A stretch of DNA of 64,000 nt from CBDFLD01 sp965249005 (GTDB lineage Bacteria; Acidobacteriota; UBA6911), in contig CBDFLD010000013.1 in the NCBI GenBank assembly GCA_965249005.1, positions 233,393 to 297,392 on the forward strand. The letters run 5' to 3'. The notes beneath the pieces were generated by a model. The model saw nothing but the letters and a program-made list of their open reading frames with translations. It had not been told where the DNA came from and made no database searches. Position 1 is the first letter of the stretch. The number at the start of each line of letters is the position of its first letter. Positions 52,480-62,278 of the stretch are shown piece after piece. The translations under genes and the position numbers were made by a program.

Positions 52480-52821
52480 CTAATTCGAGATGGATCCTAC
52501 ACCCACCGTCGGCGAATCCCAACCACGAGTCCAGTAGTCACTCAAGGTCAACGCCATCATGATCAGTAGGCACGCAAAACCAACCACCACTGCCGTTCTC
52601 ACGAGCCTCGAGCTTTCGCGAAGGTGCATGAAGAAGAAGACCACCAGCGCGGCCTTCAACGACGCAATGGACATTGCGGCTAGGGGATTCATGGTTCCCA
52701 GGTTCAAGAACGCAACACCAACGGTCAAGGCTGTCAAGAGTACGAGTGCGCAAAAAACTGCGAAATACACGGATTTCGCAGTCGTGTGAAGACTCGAACC
52801 GCCTTTTGGTTGGCCCTTCAT
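52480..52821 (-). CDS. Cytochrome c oxidase subunit IV-like membrane protein
   Basis: About 113 residues with three hydrophobic segments. FAVFCALVLLTALTVGVAFL, SIASLKAALVVFFFMHLRES and VVGFACLLIMMALTLSDYWT match the prokaryotic subunit IV/CyoD family. The KAxLVxxFFMHL motif is typical. It stands alone on the minus strand with no cox genes beside it, which is unusual. The frame begins at 52899; I use a Met at 52821 that lies just after GGAGGA, though the spacing is tight, and the longer start is possible. Confidence 0.72.
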   Translation of the reverse strand: MKGQPKGGSSLHTTAKSVYFAVFCALVLLTALTVGVAFLNLGTMNPLAAMSIASLKAALVVFFFMHLRESSRLVRTAVVVGFACLLIMMALTLSDYWTRGWDSPTVGVGSISN

Positions 52822-52997
52822 TCCTCCAGCGAAAAACAAGGCGCCGAAAAGACTGGCCCTGGAGATGACGTTTGTACTTCGGTGAAAGATCTGCGGCATT
52901 GTCTAAGACCTGGCCGAACCCCCAAAAAAGTTACTATGGACAGTTCTTACCTGCAGGTCAAGCTGCGGTTTGCCTATAAACCATTTCGATCTTGTTC

Positions 52998-53026
52998 TTG
53001 TTGCGGTTTCGTTGATCCGATAATAT
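52998..53026 (+). promoter_or_regulatory. Promoter of the copper/haem protein gene
   Basis: TTGTTG at 52998-53003, a 17-bp spacer and TAATAT at 53021-53026 lie about 30 bp before the start codon, giving a short leader. Confidence 0.45.
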
Positions 53027-53056
53027 TTCTGCATTGTGAAGAAAGCAGGAAAGGCT

Positions 53057-54325
<1,269 letters not shown>

Positions 54326-54327
54326 AA

Positions 54328-54358
54328 GGGCGATCTGGCGAGATCGATCGCCCTTTTT
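54328..54358 (+). terminator. Rho-independent terminator after the copper/haem gene
   Basis: GGGCGATC (54328-54335) pairs with GATCGCCC (54346-54353) around a ten-base loop, followed by TTTTT (54354-54358). Confidence 0.85.
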
Positions 54359-54394
54359 CAGTCTTGCGCCCAAGAAATGGTCGGTGCCGGAGCA

Positions 54395-56920
54395 ATGGAC
54401 CGGGAAACGCTGCGAACATTGGAGTTTGAGCAACTTCTCGACTGTTTGGCTGGTTACGCTCAAACCCAGCTTGGACGCGATAGGGCGCACAATCTGAGGC
54501 CACACCACGACCCTACTGAAATCGAAGCCCATCAGACGGAAACAAGTGAGTTTCTCTCCTACCTCACCACCGGGGGGCAGCTCCGCTTGCCTGCAATCGA
54601 AGACCCTGAGAGTATCCTGGAGCGACTCCAAGTAGAAGGCACTACCCTTTCACCTGCTCAAATCCTCGAGCTTGCGCGGATCATCGCAGCGGGAATGCAT
54701 CTGAGAGGATTATTCACGGAGACAGAACGCGTGTCTCTGTATCCACGGCTTGCAGAGCTGTCGCGAGGAATCTCCGACCTGACAAACCTGGTCGCTGTCG
54801 TTTCAAAACGATTGCTCCCGAACGGAGAAGTGGACGATCGCGCCACTCCAGAACTGACAAGGATCCGGAAAGACTTGCATCGGTGCCGTTCACAGATTCA
54901 TCGAACCCTCGAATCTGTGATGCGCGCAGAGGAGAATTCAGTTCAGGAAGAGATTGTCACGTTCCGGAACAGGCGCTTCGTCATACCTGTTCGAACCGAT
55001 TGCAGACTACAAGTACCAGGCGTGGTACACGGACTTTCATCCAGCGGGCAGACCAGTTTCGTTGAGCCATTGAAAGTCATTGAACAGAACAACGATCTGG
55101 TCCGGCTCCGAGAGCACGAGGAGAGCGAGATCGCAAGCATTTTCTTTTTCCTCACGGAACGTTTGCGCGAACGGTCTCACGATATTCAACGCTTGGTCGA
55201 TTTGCTCGGTCATTTCGATTTTGTTCAGGCAAAGGCTCGTCTCGCCGAGCATTTCGGATGTATCCGGCCACGGATTACAAGAGAGAGCCGCATCATTCTG
55301 CATAATCTTCGGCATCTCTTGCTGGAAAGAGTGCTCCGTGCGTCGCACCAGGATATCGTACCGATATCGGTTCAAATACTTCCCCCGAACCGGGTCATCG
55401 TGATAAGCGGGCCCAATGCAGGCGGAAAGACTGTTGTGCTGAAGTCCATCGGTCTCGCAGCGTTGATGGCACAATCGGGGCTCCATATTCCTGCTTCTGA
55501 GGCCACCTTGCCTATATTCAAAGGTGTCTTCGCGGACGTCGGAGACCAGCAATCCATAGCTTCCAACCTCTCAACTTTCACGGCTCACCTCAAAACGATT
55601 TCGTGGTTCGCCCGCCGGGCAGAACCTCCAGCAATTGTATTACTGGATGAGGTAGGAACGGGAACCGATCCCGAGGAAGGAGCGGCTCTTGGTCTTGCGA
55701 TTGTTGATTTCTTCCGAAAGGCCGGGGTTTTCGTGGTAGCCACGACGCACTACAATGTGCTGAAGCTCTGGGCTACTCGCACATCGGAAGTGCTGAACGC
55801 TTCGGTTTGTTTCGACAATGATACCCTCCAACCGACATACCGACTGACGACTGGTATTGCGGGAGCTTCTTCCGGACTCGAAATCGCGCGCCGCATGGAC
55901 CTCCCCGACGGCCTATTGGAAACGGCTCGATCTTCGCTATCACCGACTCAGTCGGAGATTTCCCGATATCTCGACGAGTTGCAGGAAGTTGTTGCGAAGA
56001 ACGAGGCCGCACGTCGAAACCTCGAGCAAGAGCGCACCGCATTATCCAAGCGTGTTCTACAGATCGAGGCAGACTCCCGAAACAAGGAGGAAGCAAGAAA
56101 GCAAGAATTTCAATCTGAGCTCGCCCGCGCGGTGCGTGAGTTCCACTATCAGAGCGAGCAGCTGTTGGGTAAATTGAACGACCAAGCAGCGGCATCCCGT
56201 CTAAGAAAATTCGCCCGAAAGGCCACCTTGTCGCTGGAGCAAGCCGTGCGGGATAGCGTCGACACAATGACCACCCGATCCCAGCCGCAGCCAGCAGCTC
56301 TGCCGCAGATTGACGAAGGCGGAGCGAGCCGAAATGAAACAATTGCGGAAAAGGACCGGGTCTTTGTCGTCGCGCTGGCAAAAGAAGGAACTGTCGAGTC
56401 GATTCGCGCGGGGAGCTACACGGTACGGTTAGGATCGCTACGAATCCGGGCTCGCAGGGATGAGCTCGAACCCCGCAACTCAAATGTTTCCAGTTCGACA
56501 GCGCCGCCCGAAGTTGTATCTGGTCTCCCGGAAGCGACTGACGATACCGAATTCAGCAGCGAGCTCCATGTCATTGGAATGACCGCAGACGACGCAACTG
56601 ATCGGTTGGACAAATACCTCGATCAGGCATACTTGCGTGGGATCGAATCGGTGCGCGTGATTCATGGACATGGTAGGGGGATTCTCCGCAAGGCCATTTC
56701 CGATTTTCTCTCCGGACATGCTCAGGTAGAGAGTTTTCGCGCATCCCCTCCTCAGCGTGGCGGATCTGGAGCAACAATCGTGGTCATGAGCAAAGAGCAG
56801 AGACCGCCACTCACAGCCGTGAGGTGGGTCCAGGCTCGGTCCTTTGATCCAGGCATCGCTGGAGCACGCGCGGTTTGCACCCAGCCACCGTACCGCTCCA
56901 GCGAAAGCTTTCTTGATTGA
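54395..56920 (+). CDS. mutS2: Endonuclease MutS2
   Basis: An 841-residue MutS2, which acts on recombination intermediates and stalled ribosomes rather than in mismatch repair. The N-terminal core and clamp helices are followed by the ATPase: Walker A ISGPNAGGKTVVLKSIGL, and Walker B VLLDEVGTGTDPEEGAALGL. The C-terminal Smr nuclease domain includes VRVIHGHGRGILRKAI and the closing RGGSGATIVVM. About 43 residues beyond that, ending RSSESFLD, have no counterpart that I recognise. The start is ATG 54395 or 54377, and the ribosome sites do not decide. Confidence 0.92.
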   Translation: MDRETLRTLEFEQLLDCLAGYAQTQLGRDRAHNLRPHHDPTEIEAHQTETSEFLSYLTTGGQLRLPAIEDPESILERLQVEGTTLSPAQILELARIIAAGMHLRGLFTETERVSLYPRLAELSRGISDLTNLVAVVSKRLLPNGEVDDRATPELTRIRKDLHRCRSQIHRTLESVMRAEENSVQEEIVTFRNRRFVIPVRTDCRLQVPGVVHGLSSSGQTSFVEPLKVIEQNNDLVRLREHEESEIASIFFFLTERLRERSHDIQRLVDLLGHFDFVQAKARLAEHFGCIRPRITRESRIILHNLRHLLLERVLRASHQDIVPISVQILPPNRVIVISGPNAGGKTVVLKSIGLAALMAQSGLHIPASEATLPIFKGVFADVGDQQSIASNLSTFTAHLKTISWFARRAEPPAIVLLDEVGTGTDPEEGAALGLAIVDFFRKAGVFVVATTHYNVLKLWATRTSEVLNASVCFDNDTLQPTYRLTTGIAGASSGLEIARRMDLPDGLLETARSSLSPTQSEISRYLDELQEVVAKNEAARRNLEQERTALSKRVLQIEADSRNKEEARKQEFQSELARAVREFHYQSEQLLGKLNDQAAASRLRKFARKATLSLEQAVRDSVDTMTTRSQPQPAALPQIDEGGASRNETIAEKDRVFVVALAKEGTVESIRAGSYTVRLGSLRIRARRDELEPRNSNVSSSTAPPEVVSGLPEATDDTEFSSELHVIGMTADDATDRLDKYLDQAYLRGIESVRVIHGHGRGILRKAISDFLSGHAQVESFRASPPQRGGSGATIVVMSKEQRPPLTAVRWVQARSFDPGIAGARAVCTQPPYRSSESFLD

Positions 56921-56966
56921 CCCGCACAAATCTGGTTTCATGTAGCCCTTGTTTCGGAGAACACGC

Positions 56967-57959
56967 ATGAATGTTTTGGTGACCGGGGGCGCTGGCTACA
57001 TTGGGAGTGTTGTCTGCGAAGAACTCCTTCAGAAGGGTTACAAGGTAGTGGTATTCGACAGCCTTGAAAACGGCCATCGGAAGGCCGTGCCCGAGAACGC
57101 ATCTTTTGTGCACGCCGATCTGCAGGACACCAAGACTCTCGAGACATCCATGAAGGAACATCGGATCGACGCCGTGGTTCACATGGCAGCCTATGCTCTA
57201 GTTGGAGAATCCGTGGCCGACCCGGCAAAGTACTATCGCAACAACCTGCAGGTCGGCCTCGGCCTGCTCAATTCGATGAACGAGGCAGCAATCGACCGTA
57301 TCGTCTTCTCCTCGACGTCAGCGATCTACGGCGAACCGGAAAGACAACCGATCGAAGAGACTCATCTCCCAGCACCAACCAATCCATACGGTGAATCGAA
57401 ACTCGCATTTGAACGCGCCTTGCATTGGTACGAGAAAGCTCATGGTATTTGTTTCGTGTCACTTCGCTACTTCAACGCCGCCGGTGCCACCCGGACCTTG
57501 GGGGAGGTACACGACCCTGAAACTCACCTCATCCCGATCGTGTTAGAAGTGGCAACCGGGAAGCGGGCTTACCTGGAAGTCTACGGCAACGATTACCCTA
57601 CCCGAGACTCTACTTGCATTCGAGACTATGTCCACGTTGTGGATTTGGCGGAAGCCCACGTGCTGGCGCTGGAGCGGATGGGGGAAAGCAGCGCCATCTA
57701 CAACGTCGGCTGCGGGGGAGACGGCTATTCTGTGGCGGAGGTCATTGCGGTCGCAGAGCAGGTCACTGGAAGACAGATTCCTGTCCGCTACGGGCCGCGG
57801 CGTCCGGGAGACCCTGCCAGTCTTGTGGCGAGTTGTGAAAAGATCAAACAGCAACTCGGCTGGACCCCTAAGTTCCAGAGCCTTCAAGAAATCCTATCCT
57901 CGACATGGGATTGGATGCGAGCTCACCCACACGGCTATGATGTGGCGTCCGCCCGTTGA
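56967..57959 (+). CDS. galE: UDP-glucose 4-epimerase
   Basis: A 330-residue GalE-type short-chain dehydrogenase that interconverts UDP-glucose and UDP-galactose. MNVLVTGGAGYIGSVVCEEL binds NAD, SSTSAIYGE and PTNPYGESKLAFE hold the catalytic serine and YxxxK, and YFNAAGA and GNDYPTRDSTCIRDYVHVVD are GalE blocks. The ATG at 56967 has CGGAGA upstream and begins the fold, so I prefer it to the TTG at 56949. Another, less certain, epimerase is at 19490-20440. Confidence 0.92.
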   Translation: MNVLVTGGAGYIGSVVCEELLQKGYKVVVFDSLENGHRKAVPENASFVHADLQDTKTLETSMKEHRIDAVVHMAAYALVGESVADPAKYYRNNLQVGLGLLNSMNEAAIDRIVFSSTSAIYGEPERQPIEETHLPAPTNPYGESKLAFERALHWYEKAHGICFVSLRYFNAAGATRTLGEVHDPETHLIPIVLEVATGKRAYLEVYGNDYPTRDSTCIRDYVHVVDLAEAHVLALERMGESSAIYNVGCGGDGYSVAEVIAVAEQVTGRQIPVRYGPRRPGDPASLVASCEKIKQQLGWTPKFQSLQEILSSTWDWMRAHPHGYDVASAR

Positions 57960-58041
57960 TTCAGAAACTCGGGATGCGCGGTTGAGATTCGTTTTGCGCA
58001 CCGGACCCGACGCTTCCTTGGCCATAAAAGGAGTATCGACC

Positions 58042-58092
58042 ATGAAACTCTACGCCCTCGGATTTGCTCTCGGACAAGAATTCGATCGCTGA
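58042..58092 (+). CDS. Very small ORF (16 codons) with a strong ribosome site
   Basis: ATG at 58042 is preceded by AAAAGGAG with an eight-base spacing and reads MKLYALGFALGQEFDR before a TGA. It lies between galE and the SDR gene, about 50 bp upstream of the SDR start. It could be a leader peptide, a small protein, or the truncated start of a lost gene. It has no known homologue that I recognise. The quality of the ribosome site is the main argument that it is translated. Confidence 0.4.
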   Translation: MKLYALGFALGQEFDR

Positions 58093-58139
58093 GGTGATGC
58101 GTACGCGTATCGGCTAAACAGCAAGGAGGCACTTTGCGC

Positions 58140-58940
58140 ATGAAACATGCAAAGAAGGTCGCACTCATCACTGGCAGTTCTGTCGGTGTCGGGCGCGCGA
58201 CAGCGATTCGATTTGCTGAAGACGGCTGCAACGTCATTATCAACTTCAACAAGAGCGAGCAGTCGGCAGCCGAGACCGTCGAACTGTGCCAAAAAAAGGG
58301 CGCATCGGCCATCAGTGTCCAGGCGGACATCTCAAAAGATTCTGAATGCCGAAGGCTCATTCAGGAAGGCGTAGATCAAATGGGACGACTGGACTATCTG
58401 GTCAACAACGCCGCCACGACTCGATTCGTCGAGTTCTCTGACTTGGAGGGTTTGGACGAAGAGACTTGGATCCATTTGTTCCGAACCAATGTGATGGGAA
58501 GTTTTTTCTGTACCCGCGCCGCCGTCCCACATCTCCGCAGGAACGCCCCGGCGGCAATCGTCAACGTAGCGTCGGTCGCGGGCATTTCGGGGATGGGCAG
58601 TTCCATTGCCTATGCGGCATCCAAAGCAGCCCTGATCAATATGACCAAGGCACTTGCCCGAACTTTCGGTCCTGAGATACGCGTCAATGCAGTAGCGCCC
58701 GGCGCCATCAATACCCGGTGGCTGCGAGAAGGAATAGGAGAACAAGGCGTCGACAAGATGCTCACCTCGCTGCGCGAAACCATCCCGCTGAGGGACATGG
58801 CGCAACCCGAGGACGTTGCCGATGCCATTGTTTGGTTGTCACTTCAAGCTCGAATGATCACTGGAGATACGATCGTTCTCGACGGTGGGTTCCTTCTCAG
58901 CGGTCCAGCTGGAATGCCCAAGAAGCAAAAAGACCACTAA
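58140..58940 (+). CDS. Short-chain dehydrogenase/reductase
   Basis: A 266-residue classical SDR. The cofactor motif is VALITGSSVGVGRATAIRFA (TGxxxGxG), and LDYLVNNAATT, IVNVASVAGISGMGSSIAYA and AASKAALINMTKALARTFGP (YxxxK) follow. PGAINTRWLREG and VLDGGFLLSGP complete the fold. It is close to FabG-like 3-oxoacyl reductases, but the substrate cannot be read from the sequence. I use the ATG at 58140. A TTG two codons earlier is an alternative for the GGAGG at 58125-58129. Confidence 0.88.
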   Translation: MKHAKKVALITGSSVGVGRATAIRFAEDGCNVIINFNKSEQSAAETVELCQKKGASAISVQADISKDSECRRLIQEGVDQMGRLDYLVNNAATTRFVEFSDLEGLDEETWIHLFRTNVMGSFFCTRAAVPHLRRNAPAAIVNVASVAGISGMGSSIAYAASKAALINMTKALARTFGPEIRVNAVAPGAINTRWLREGIGEQGVDKMLTSLRETIPLRDMAQPEDVADAIVWLSLQARMITGDTIVLDGGFLLSGPAGMPKKQKDH

Positions 58941-59028
58941 AGAGGTCAACCGCGTGCCACATCGCCGCGGCCACGGGTAGTCTTCATCGTGAGCCGCCAT
59001 CTCATGTAATCGCGACGAGGAGGCATGG

Positions 59029-59952
59029 ATGTGTTCTAAACGGGTCCTTGTGGCGGTTCTACTCTCACCGCTTTTGGTGATACGGCCTGTCTGGTCCCGA
59101 CAGGACTCATTCGTTGGGCACTGGGAGGGGTCTGTCGCTTCCGCGACGGAACAGCAGGACGTACGCCTCACTATCCTCGAAGATGGGGGCTCCCTTACCG
59201 GAACCATCCGTAGCCCGCGCTCCTCTGTCGTTCTGGAGGGAATCGTCGTCCAGGAGAAGGATCTCAGGGCGGTGACGCGGGTCGGTACACATCAAGACCG
59301 CCTCATCGTCCACTATCAGTTTCATCTTGATGGGGACACGCTAACCGGAAGGGGGGTAATGAATTTCAACGGACAGGCGTTGCACCTCGACTATCTCCTG
59401 AAGCGCACCAGGCCCCAGGCCATCGGGCAACGGCCAGACCCGACGCGGCGGCGCCGTCCCCGTATTTCCACCCCCCAACCACGACCGAAGCAATCGCTGA
59501 AGTATTTCGAAGGCGGCTGGACCTTCCAATCGACAGCTAGAGACAGCGACCTGGGACCAGGCGGAACGACGCGCGGAAGAGTGATTTATACCCAAATCCT
59601 GGATGGAAGATTTCTAGAGGCAACGACCACCGGCGAAACAGAAGAGAACGTCTTCAAACGGGTCAGCTACTGGGGCTTCGACCCCAAAACGCAGCTCGTT
59701 ACACTCTTCGAGCAGCGTTTCGGAGACATCCCCACACTCGGCCTTGGAAATTGGTCGAGCGCACTGTCCATCCGTTTCGAACTGGAACCCCTTCGCCTCC
59801 GGGGGAACAGAATTGAGCTGAAGAAGACCATTCGCTTCGTGGCACGCCATTCGTTTACGGTCGTCGAAGAGTTCTCGGTAAACGGAGGAAAATATCAACG
59901 TCTGGGGGACAGCGTTTACACAAGGGATCGCATGAACCAGTCTCTCCCTTGA
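59029..59952 (+). CDS. Secreted protein of unknown function
   Basis: A 307-residue protein with an N-terminal signal (VLVAVLLSPLLVIRPVWSRQ). The first half has the pattern FVGHWEGSVA...VRLTILEDGGSLTGTI, common in small secreted lipocalin-like or extracytoplasmic domains. A basic proline-rich linker (RPDPTRRRRPRISTPQPR) joins it to a second half, KYFEGGWTFQSTA...GRVIYTQILDGRFLEATT, which resembles DUF1579-type beta-barrel domains. No enzyme motif is visible. AGGAGG lies upstream of the ATG. The function is unknown. Confidence 0.7.
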   Translation: MCSKRVLVAVLLSPLLVIRPVWSRQDSFVGHWEGSVASATEQQDVRLTILEDGGSLTGTIRSPRSSVVLEGIVVQEKDLRAVTRVGTHQDRLIVHYQFHLDGDTLTGRGVMNFNGQALHLDYLLKRTRPQAIGQRPDPTRRRRPRISTPQPRPKQSLKYFEGGWTFQSTARDSDLGPGGTTRGRVIYTQILDGRFLEATTTGETEENVFKRVSYWGFDPKTQLVTLFEQRFGDIPTLGLGNWSSALSIRFELEPLRLRGNRIELKKTIRFVARHSFTVVEEFSVNGGKYQRLGDSVYTRDRMNQSLP

Positions 59953-59977
59953 GTCCCGGGGAACGAACGCGGTGGAT

Positions 59978-61129
59978 TCAACTCTGGACGGAAGATAGAG
60001 TCTCAATACCCGATGCCGGATCCTGTTGCCGCAGAACCCCGGAGAACTCCCGCAAGATACGATCGAAGAGGTGCACCTGCTCCTCGAGCCGAAGTACTCT
60101 GTCGCGGTATTCGAGCAGGTATTCCCGAATGTCGTTGCCGCCGACCATCGCCAGCGCCGTTTCGAAGTAAGCTACGAAAGGTATGGTTGCGGGGCTGTCC
60201 CCGTTGTCGAGAACCAAGCTCTCCATTGTGGTCAACTGTCGCAGTTCTTCCTGAGGCACCCGGTACCGGGAGTCCAGTTCGACTTTCCCCAACAACTGTA
60301 TGACTCGATCTTTCAGGACCCCCGACGTCTGCCCGAGTTGGCTGATCGCGCTTTGAAACTCCCGGCACCACTGTATCCACTGGGCGACAGGGACGGAAGG
60401 CACGACAGCCAAGAGATCTCTGAGGCTCTGCGTCGCCGCCTCGAAGCAATTCAATTCGCTCTCCTGTAGACTCGCAATCCAAACCGGCTTTTGCAAATAA
60501 CCGCACAGGACATCCCGGGACACAGAGGCCTTGCGAATCGGGCGGTAATCGACGTGTCCTTTCTGGAATTGCGAGCGGTAATGATCCACGGAGATTTCCT
60601 TCGGTTCTCGGGCGTCGGTCTCGTCGTGCGAACCGGAGACCAGCGAATCCACGGCAAATACGACTTCCTCAAACGGAATGCGAAGTACCGGACCTGGCTG
60701 CGACCCGGCTGACTCGCCGTATTCTGAAACGTTGCGCGATTGGACAATCCAGTGATCTCTGCCGTAGGGTCCTGTCTCGCGGTAGTAAGCCGAGGCTTCG
60801 TACAATGCCACCACCTGGACGCCCACTGCAGTTGCAAGATGCATGGTGCCGGTATCGTTGGTGACAAGGAATCGGCAGGTCGTGAGCAACTCTGCAAGCT
60901 CGGGGATCGACGTCCGCCCAGCAAAGCTCTGCGCCCCTGCAATCTGATCACTAATTTGGCCCGCAAGTTCTTCTTCCCCCGGACCGCCAAATACGAATAC
61001 GCGGGCGCCGTATTTTTCCCCGAGATACTTCCCGAGCTCGATGAACCGTTCCGCGGGCCATCGCCGTTGCCGCATAGCCGCCCCTGGCTGAAAGCCGACA
61101 GTCCAGGTGCAATCCGCGCCGTCTGCCAC
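59978..61129 (-). pseudogene. 5'-truncated glycosyltransferase family 9 gene
   Basis: About 383 codons. The first ~160 form the C-terminal half of a GT9 heptosyltransferase: TVGFQPGAAMRQRRWPAERF, ARVFVFGGPGEEELAGQI and FLVTNDTGTMHLATAVGVQV (nucleotide-sugar site). The N-terminal Rossmann half is missing. Related sequence can be read upstream into the end of the IS21 accessory gene, so the break is near 61130-61200. The rest (about residues 170-383) is a helical region of no family that I recognise, with heptad-like leucines near the end (YLLEYRDRVLRLEEQVHLFD). The IS21-type insertion has probably killed the gene. Confidence 0.7.
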
Positions 61130-61136
61130 CCAAGTG

Positions 61137-61499
61137 TTAGCGATCGCGTGAAACCGCAGTTTTCTGAACGGGCGCCGGTAGAGAGGTTTTCAGGCGCAGT
61201 TTGATTCGAAGATACCTCACGTAGTCTGCCGAGATAGGATTCTGAAGTAATTCCTCAATGACCGGGAGAAAGTAATACAGGGACCGGATAGGCGATAGCC
61301 TGCGTGCCTGTGGATCACGGAGTAACCGACGAGCGGAAGTCAGGAGTAAGCTCGATTCTATGACCGAAAGCGGAACCCGACGATCATAGAGCTGATAAGC
61401 GAGTTGATAGTCTTGCCGACGAGGCCGTTGTGGAGTCTCAGGCAGCTGGGCGTAGAGATCAACAACAATCTTTACGTATTGAATGCGATTGGACGGCAC
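61137..61499 (-). CDS. IS21-associated accessory ORF
   Basis: A 120-residue protein following istB after six bases, with a GTG start. IVVDLYAQLPETPQRPRRQD, LYDRRVPLSVIESSLLLTSA and RSLYYFLPVIEELLQNPISA are the striking segments. I recall this kind of small protein next to IstB in several phyla, but no function has been assigned to it. It is mostly helical with basic patches. The last ~20 residues may be read-through into flanking glycosyltransferase DNA. Confidence 0.6.
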   Translation of the reverse strand: MPSNRIQYVKIVVDLYAQLPETPQRPRRQDYQLAYQLYDRRVPLSVIESSLLLTSARRLLRDPQARRLSPIRSLYYFLPVIEELLQNPISADYVRYLRIKLRLKTSLPAPVQKTAVSRDR

Positions 61500-61504
61500 G
61501 GGTT

Positions 61505-62278
61505 CTAACGTTTCTTTTTCCTCCGCGCGGAGGCTTCCTGCTCGCTCTCTCGAATCCGATAGCTACGTCCTTCAATGACGGTCACATCGGCATGGTGAGT
61601 GAGACGATCCAAGAGCGTGGCAATGCAAGCGGCATTGGGAAAGACCTCGTTCCATTCTCGAAAGGCTCTATTTGTACTTATAACGATGGATCGATGCTCA
61701 TAGCGCCGGTTGACGACTTCGTACAGCAGATCCGCGGCATGGTTGTCATAGGAGAGATACCCGACTTCGTCTACGCACAGAAGGTGAGGGCGGGCGTAGG
61801 ATTGGAACTTTCTTCTTCGGAGTTCCGGGGAATCACATTGGAGATCTTCGATCAGGTCGGCAGCCGTACGAAACAGGACGGAATAGCCGGCCAGCACAGC
61901 AGCGTGGGCAATGTTTTTGGTAATCATGGTCTTGCCCAGACCGTTGGCACCGAGTAGGACAAAGTTGCGACCATCCGGGATGAAATCCAGAGTGAGGGCG
62001 CGTTCGATGACCTGGCGATCGATTTTCTTTGGCCAATTCCAATCGAAATCCGCCAGCGGTTTGAAGCGGCCGATGCGGGAGCGTTTCAGGCGGCGCTCGA
62101 GACTGCGGCGGCCACGCTCTCGAGCTTCGGCCTGCAACAGCTCCTCGAGCATTACACGAGGACTCCAACGACCCTTGGTAGCCCGGGCGATGAAGTCTTC
62201 CAGGGATTCAGAAGTGGCATTCAGACCGATGCCGGCGAGTTGGGTGGCAAGGTTATTCGTCACGGTCGGAGAGGTCAT
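61505..62278 (-). CDS. istB: IstB-type transposition helper ATPase
   Basis: A 257-residue AAA+ ATPase that assembles on DNA and loads the IstA transposase. Walker A is FVLLGANGLGKTMITKNIA, Walker B is HLLCVDEVGYLSYDNHAADL, and NRRYEHRSIVISTNRAFREW contains the sensor region. I place the start at the ATG at 62278, which has TTGGAGG six bases upstream, although the frame reaches 62320. It overlaps the end of istA by 26 bp, as is usual in IS21. A basic tail ends it (SARRKKKR). Confidence 0.93.
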   Translation of the reverse strand: MTSPTVTNNLATQLAGIGLNATSESLEDFIARATKGRWSPRVMLEELLQAEARERGRRSLERRLKRSRIGRFKPLADFDWNWPKKIDRQVIERALTLDFIPDGRNFVLLGANGLGKTMITKNIAHAAVLAGYSVLFRTAADLIEDLQCDSPELRRRKFQSYARPHLLCVDEVGYLSYDNHAADLLYEVVNRRYEHRSIVISTNRAFREWNEVFPNAACIATLLDRLTHHADVTVIEGRSYRIRESEQEASARRKKKR

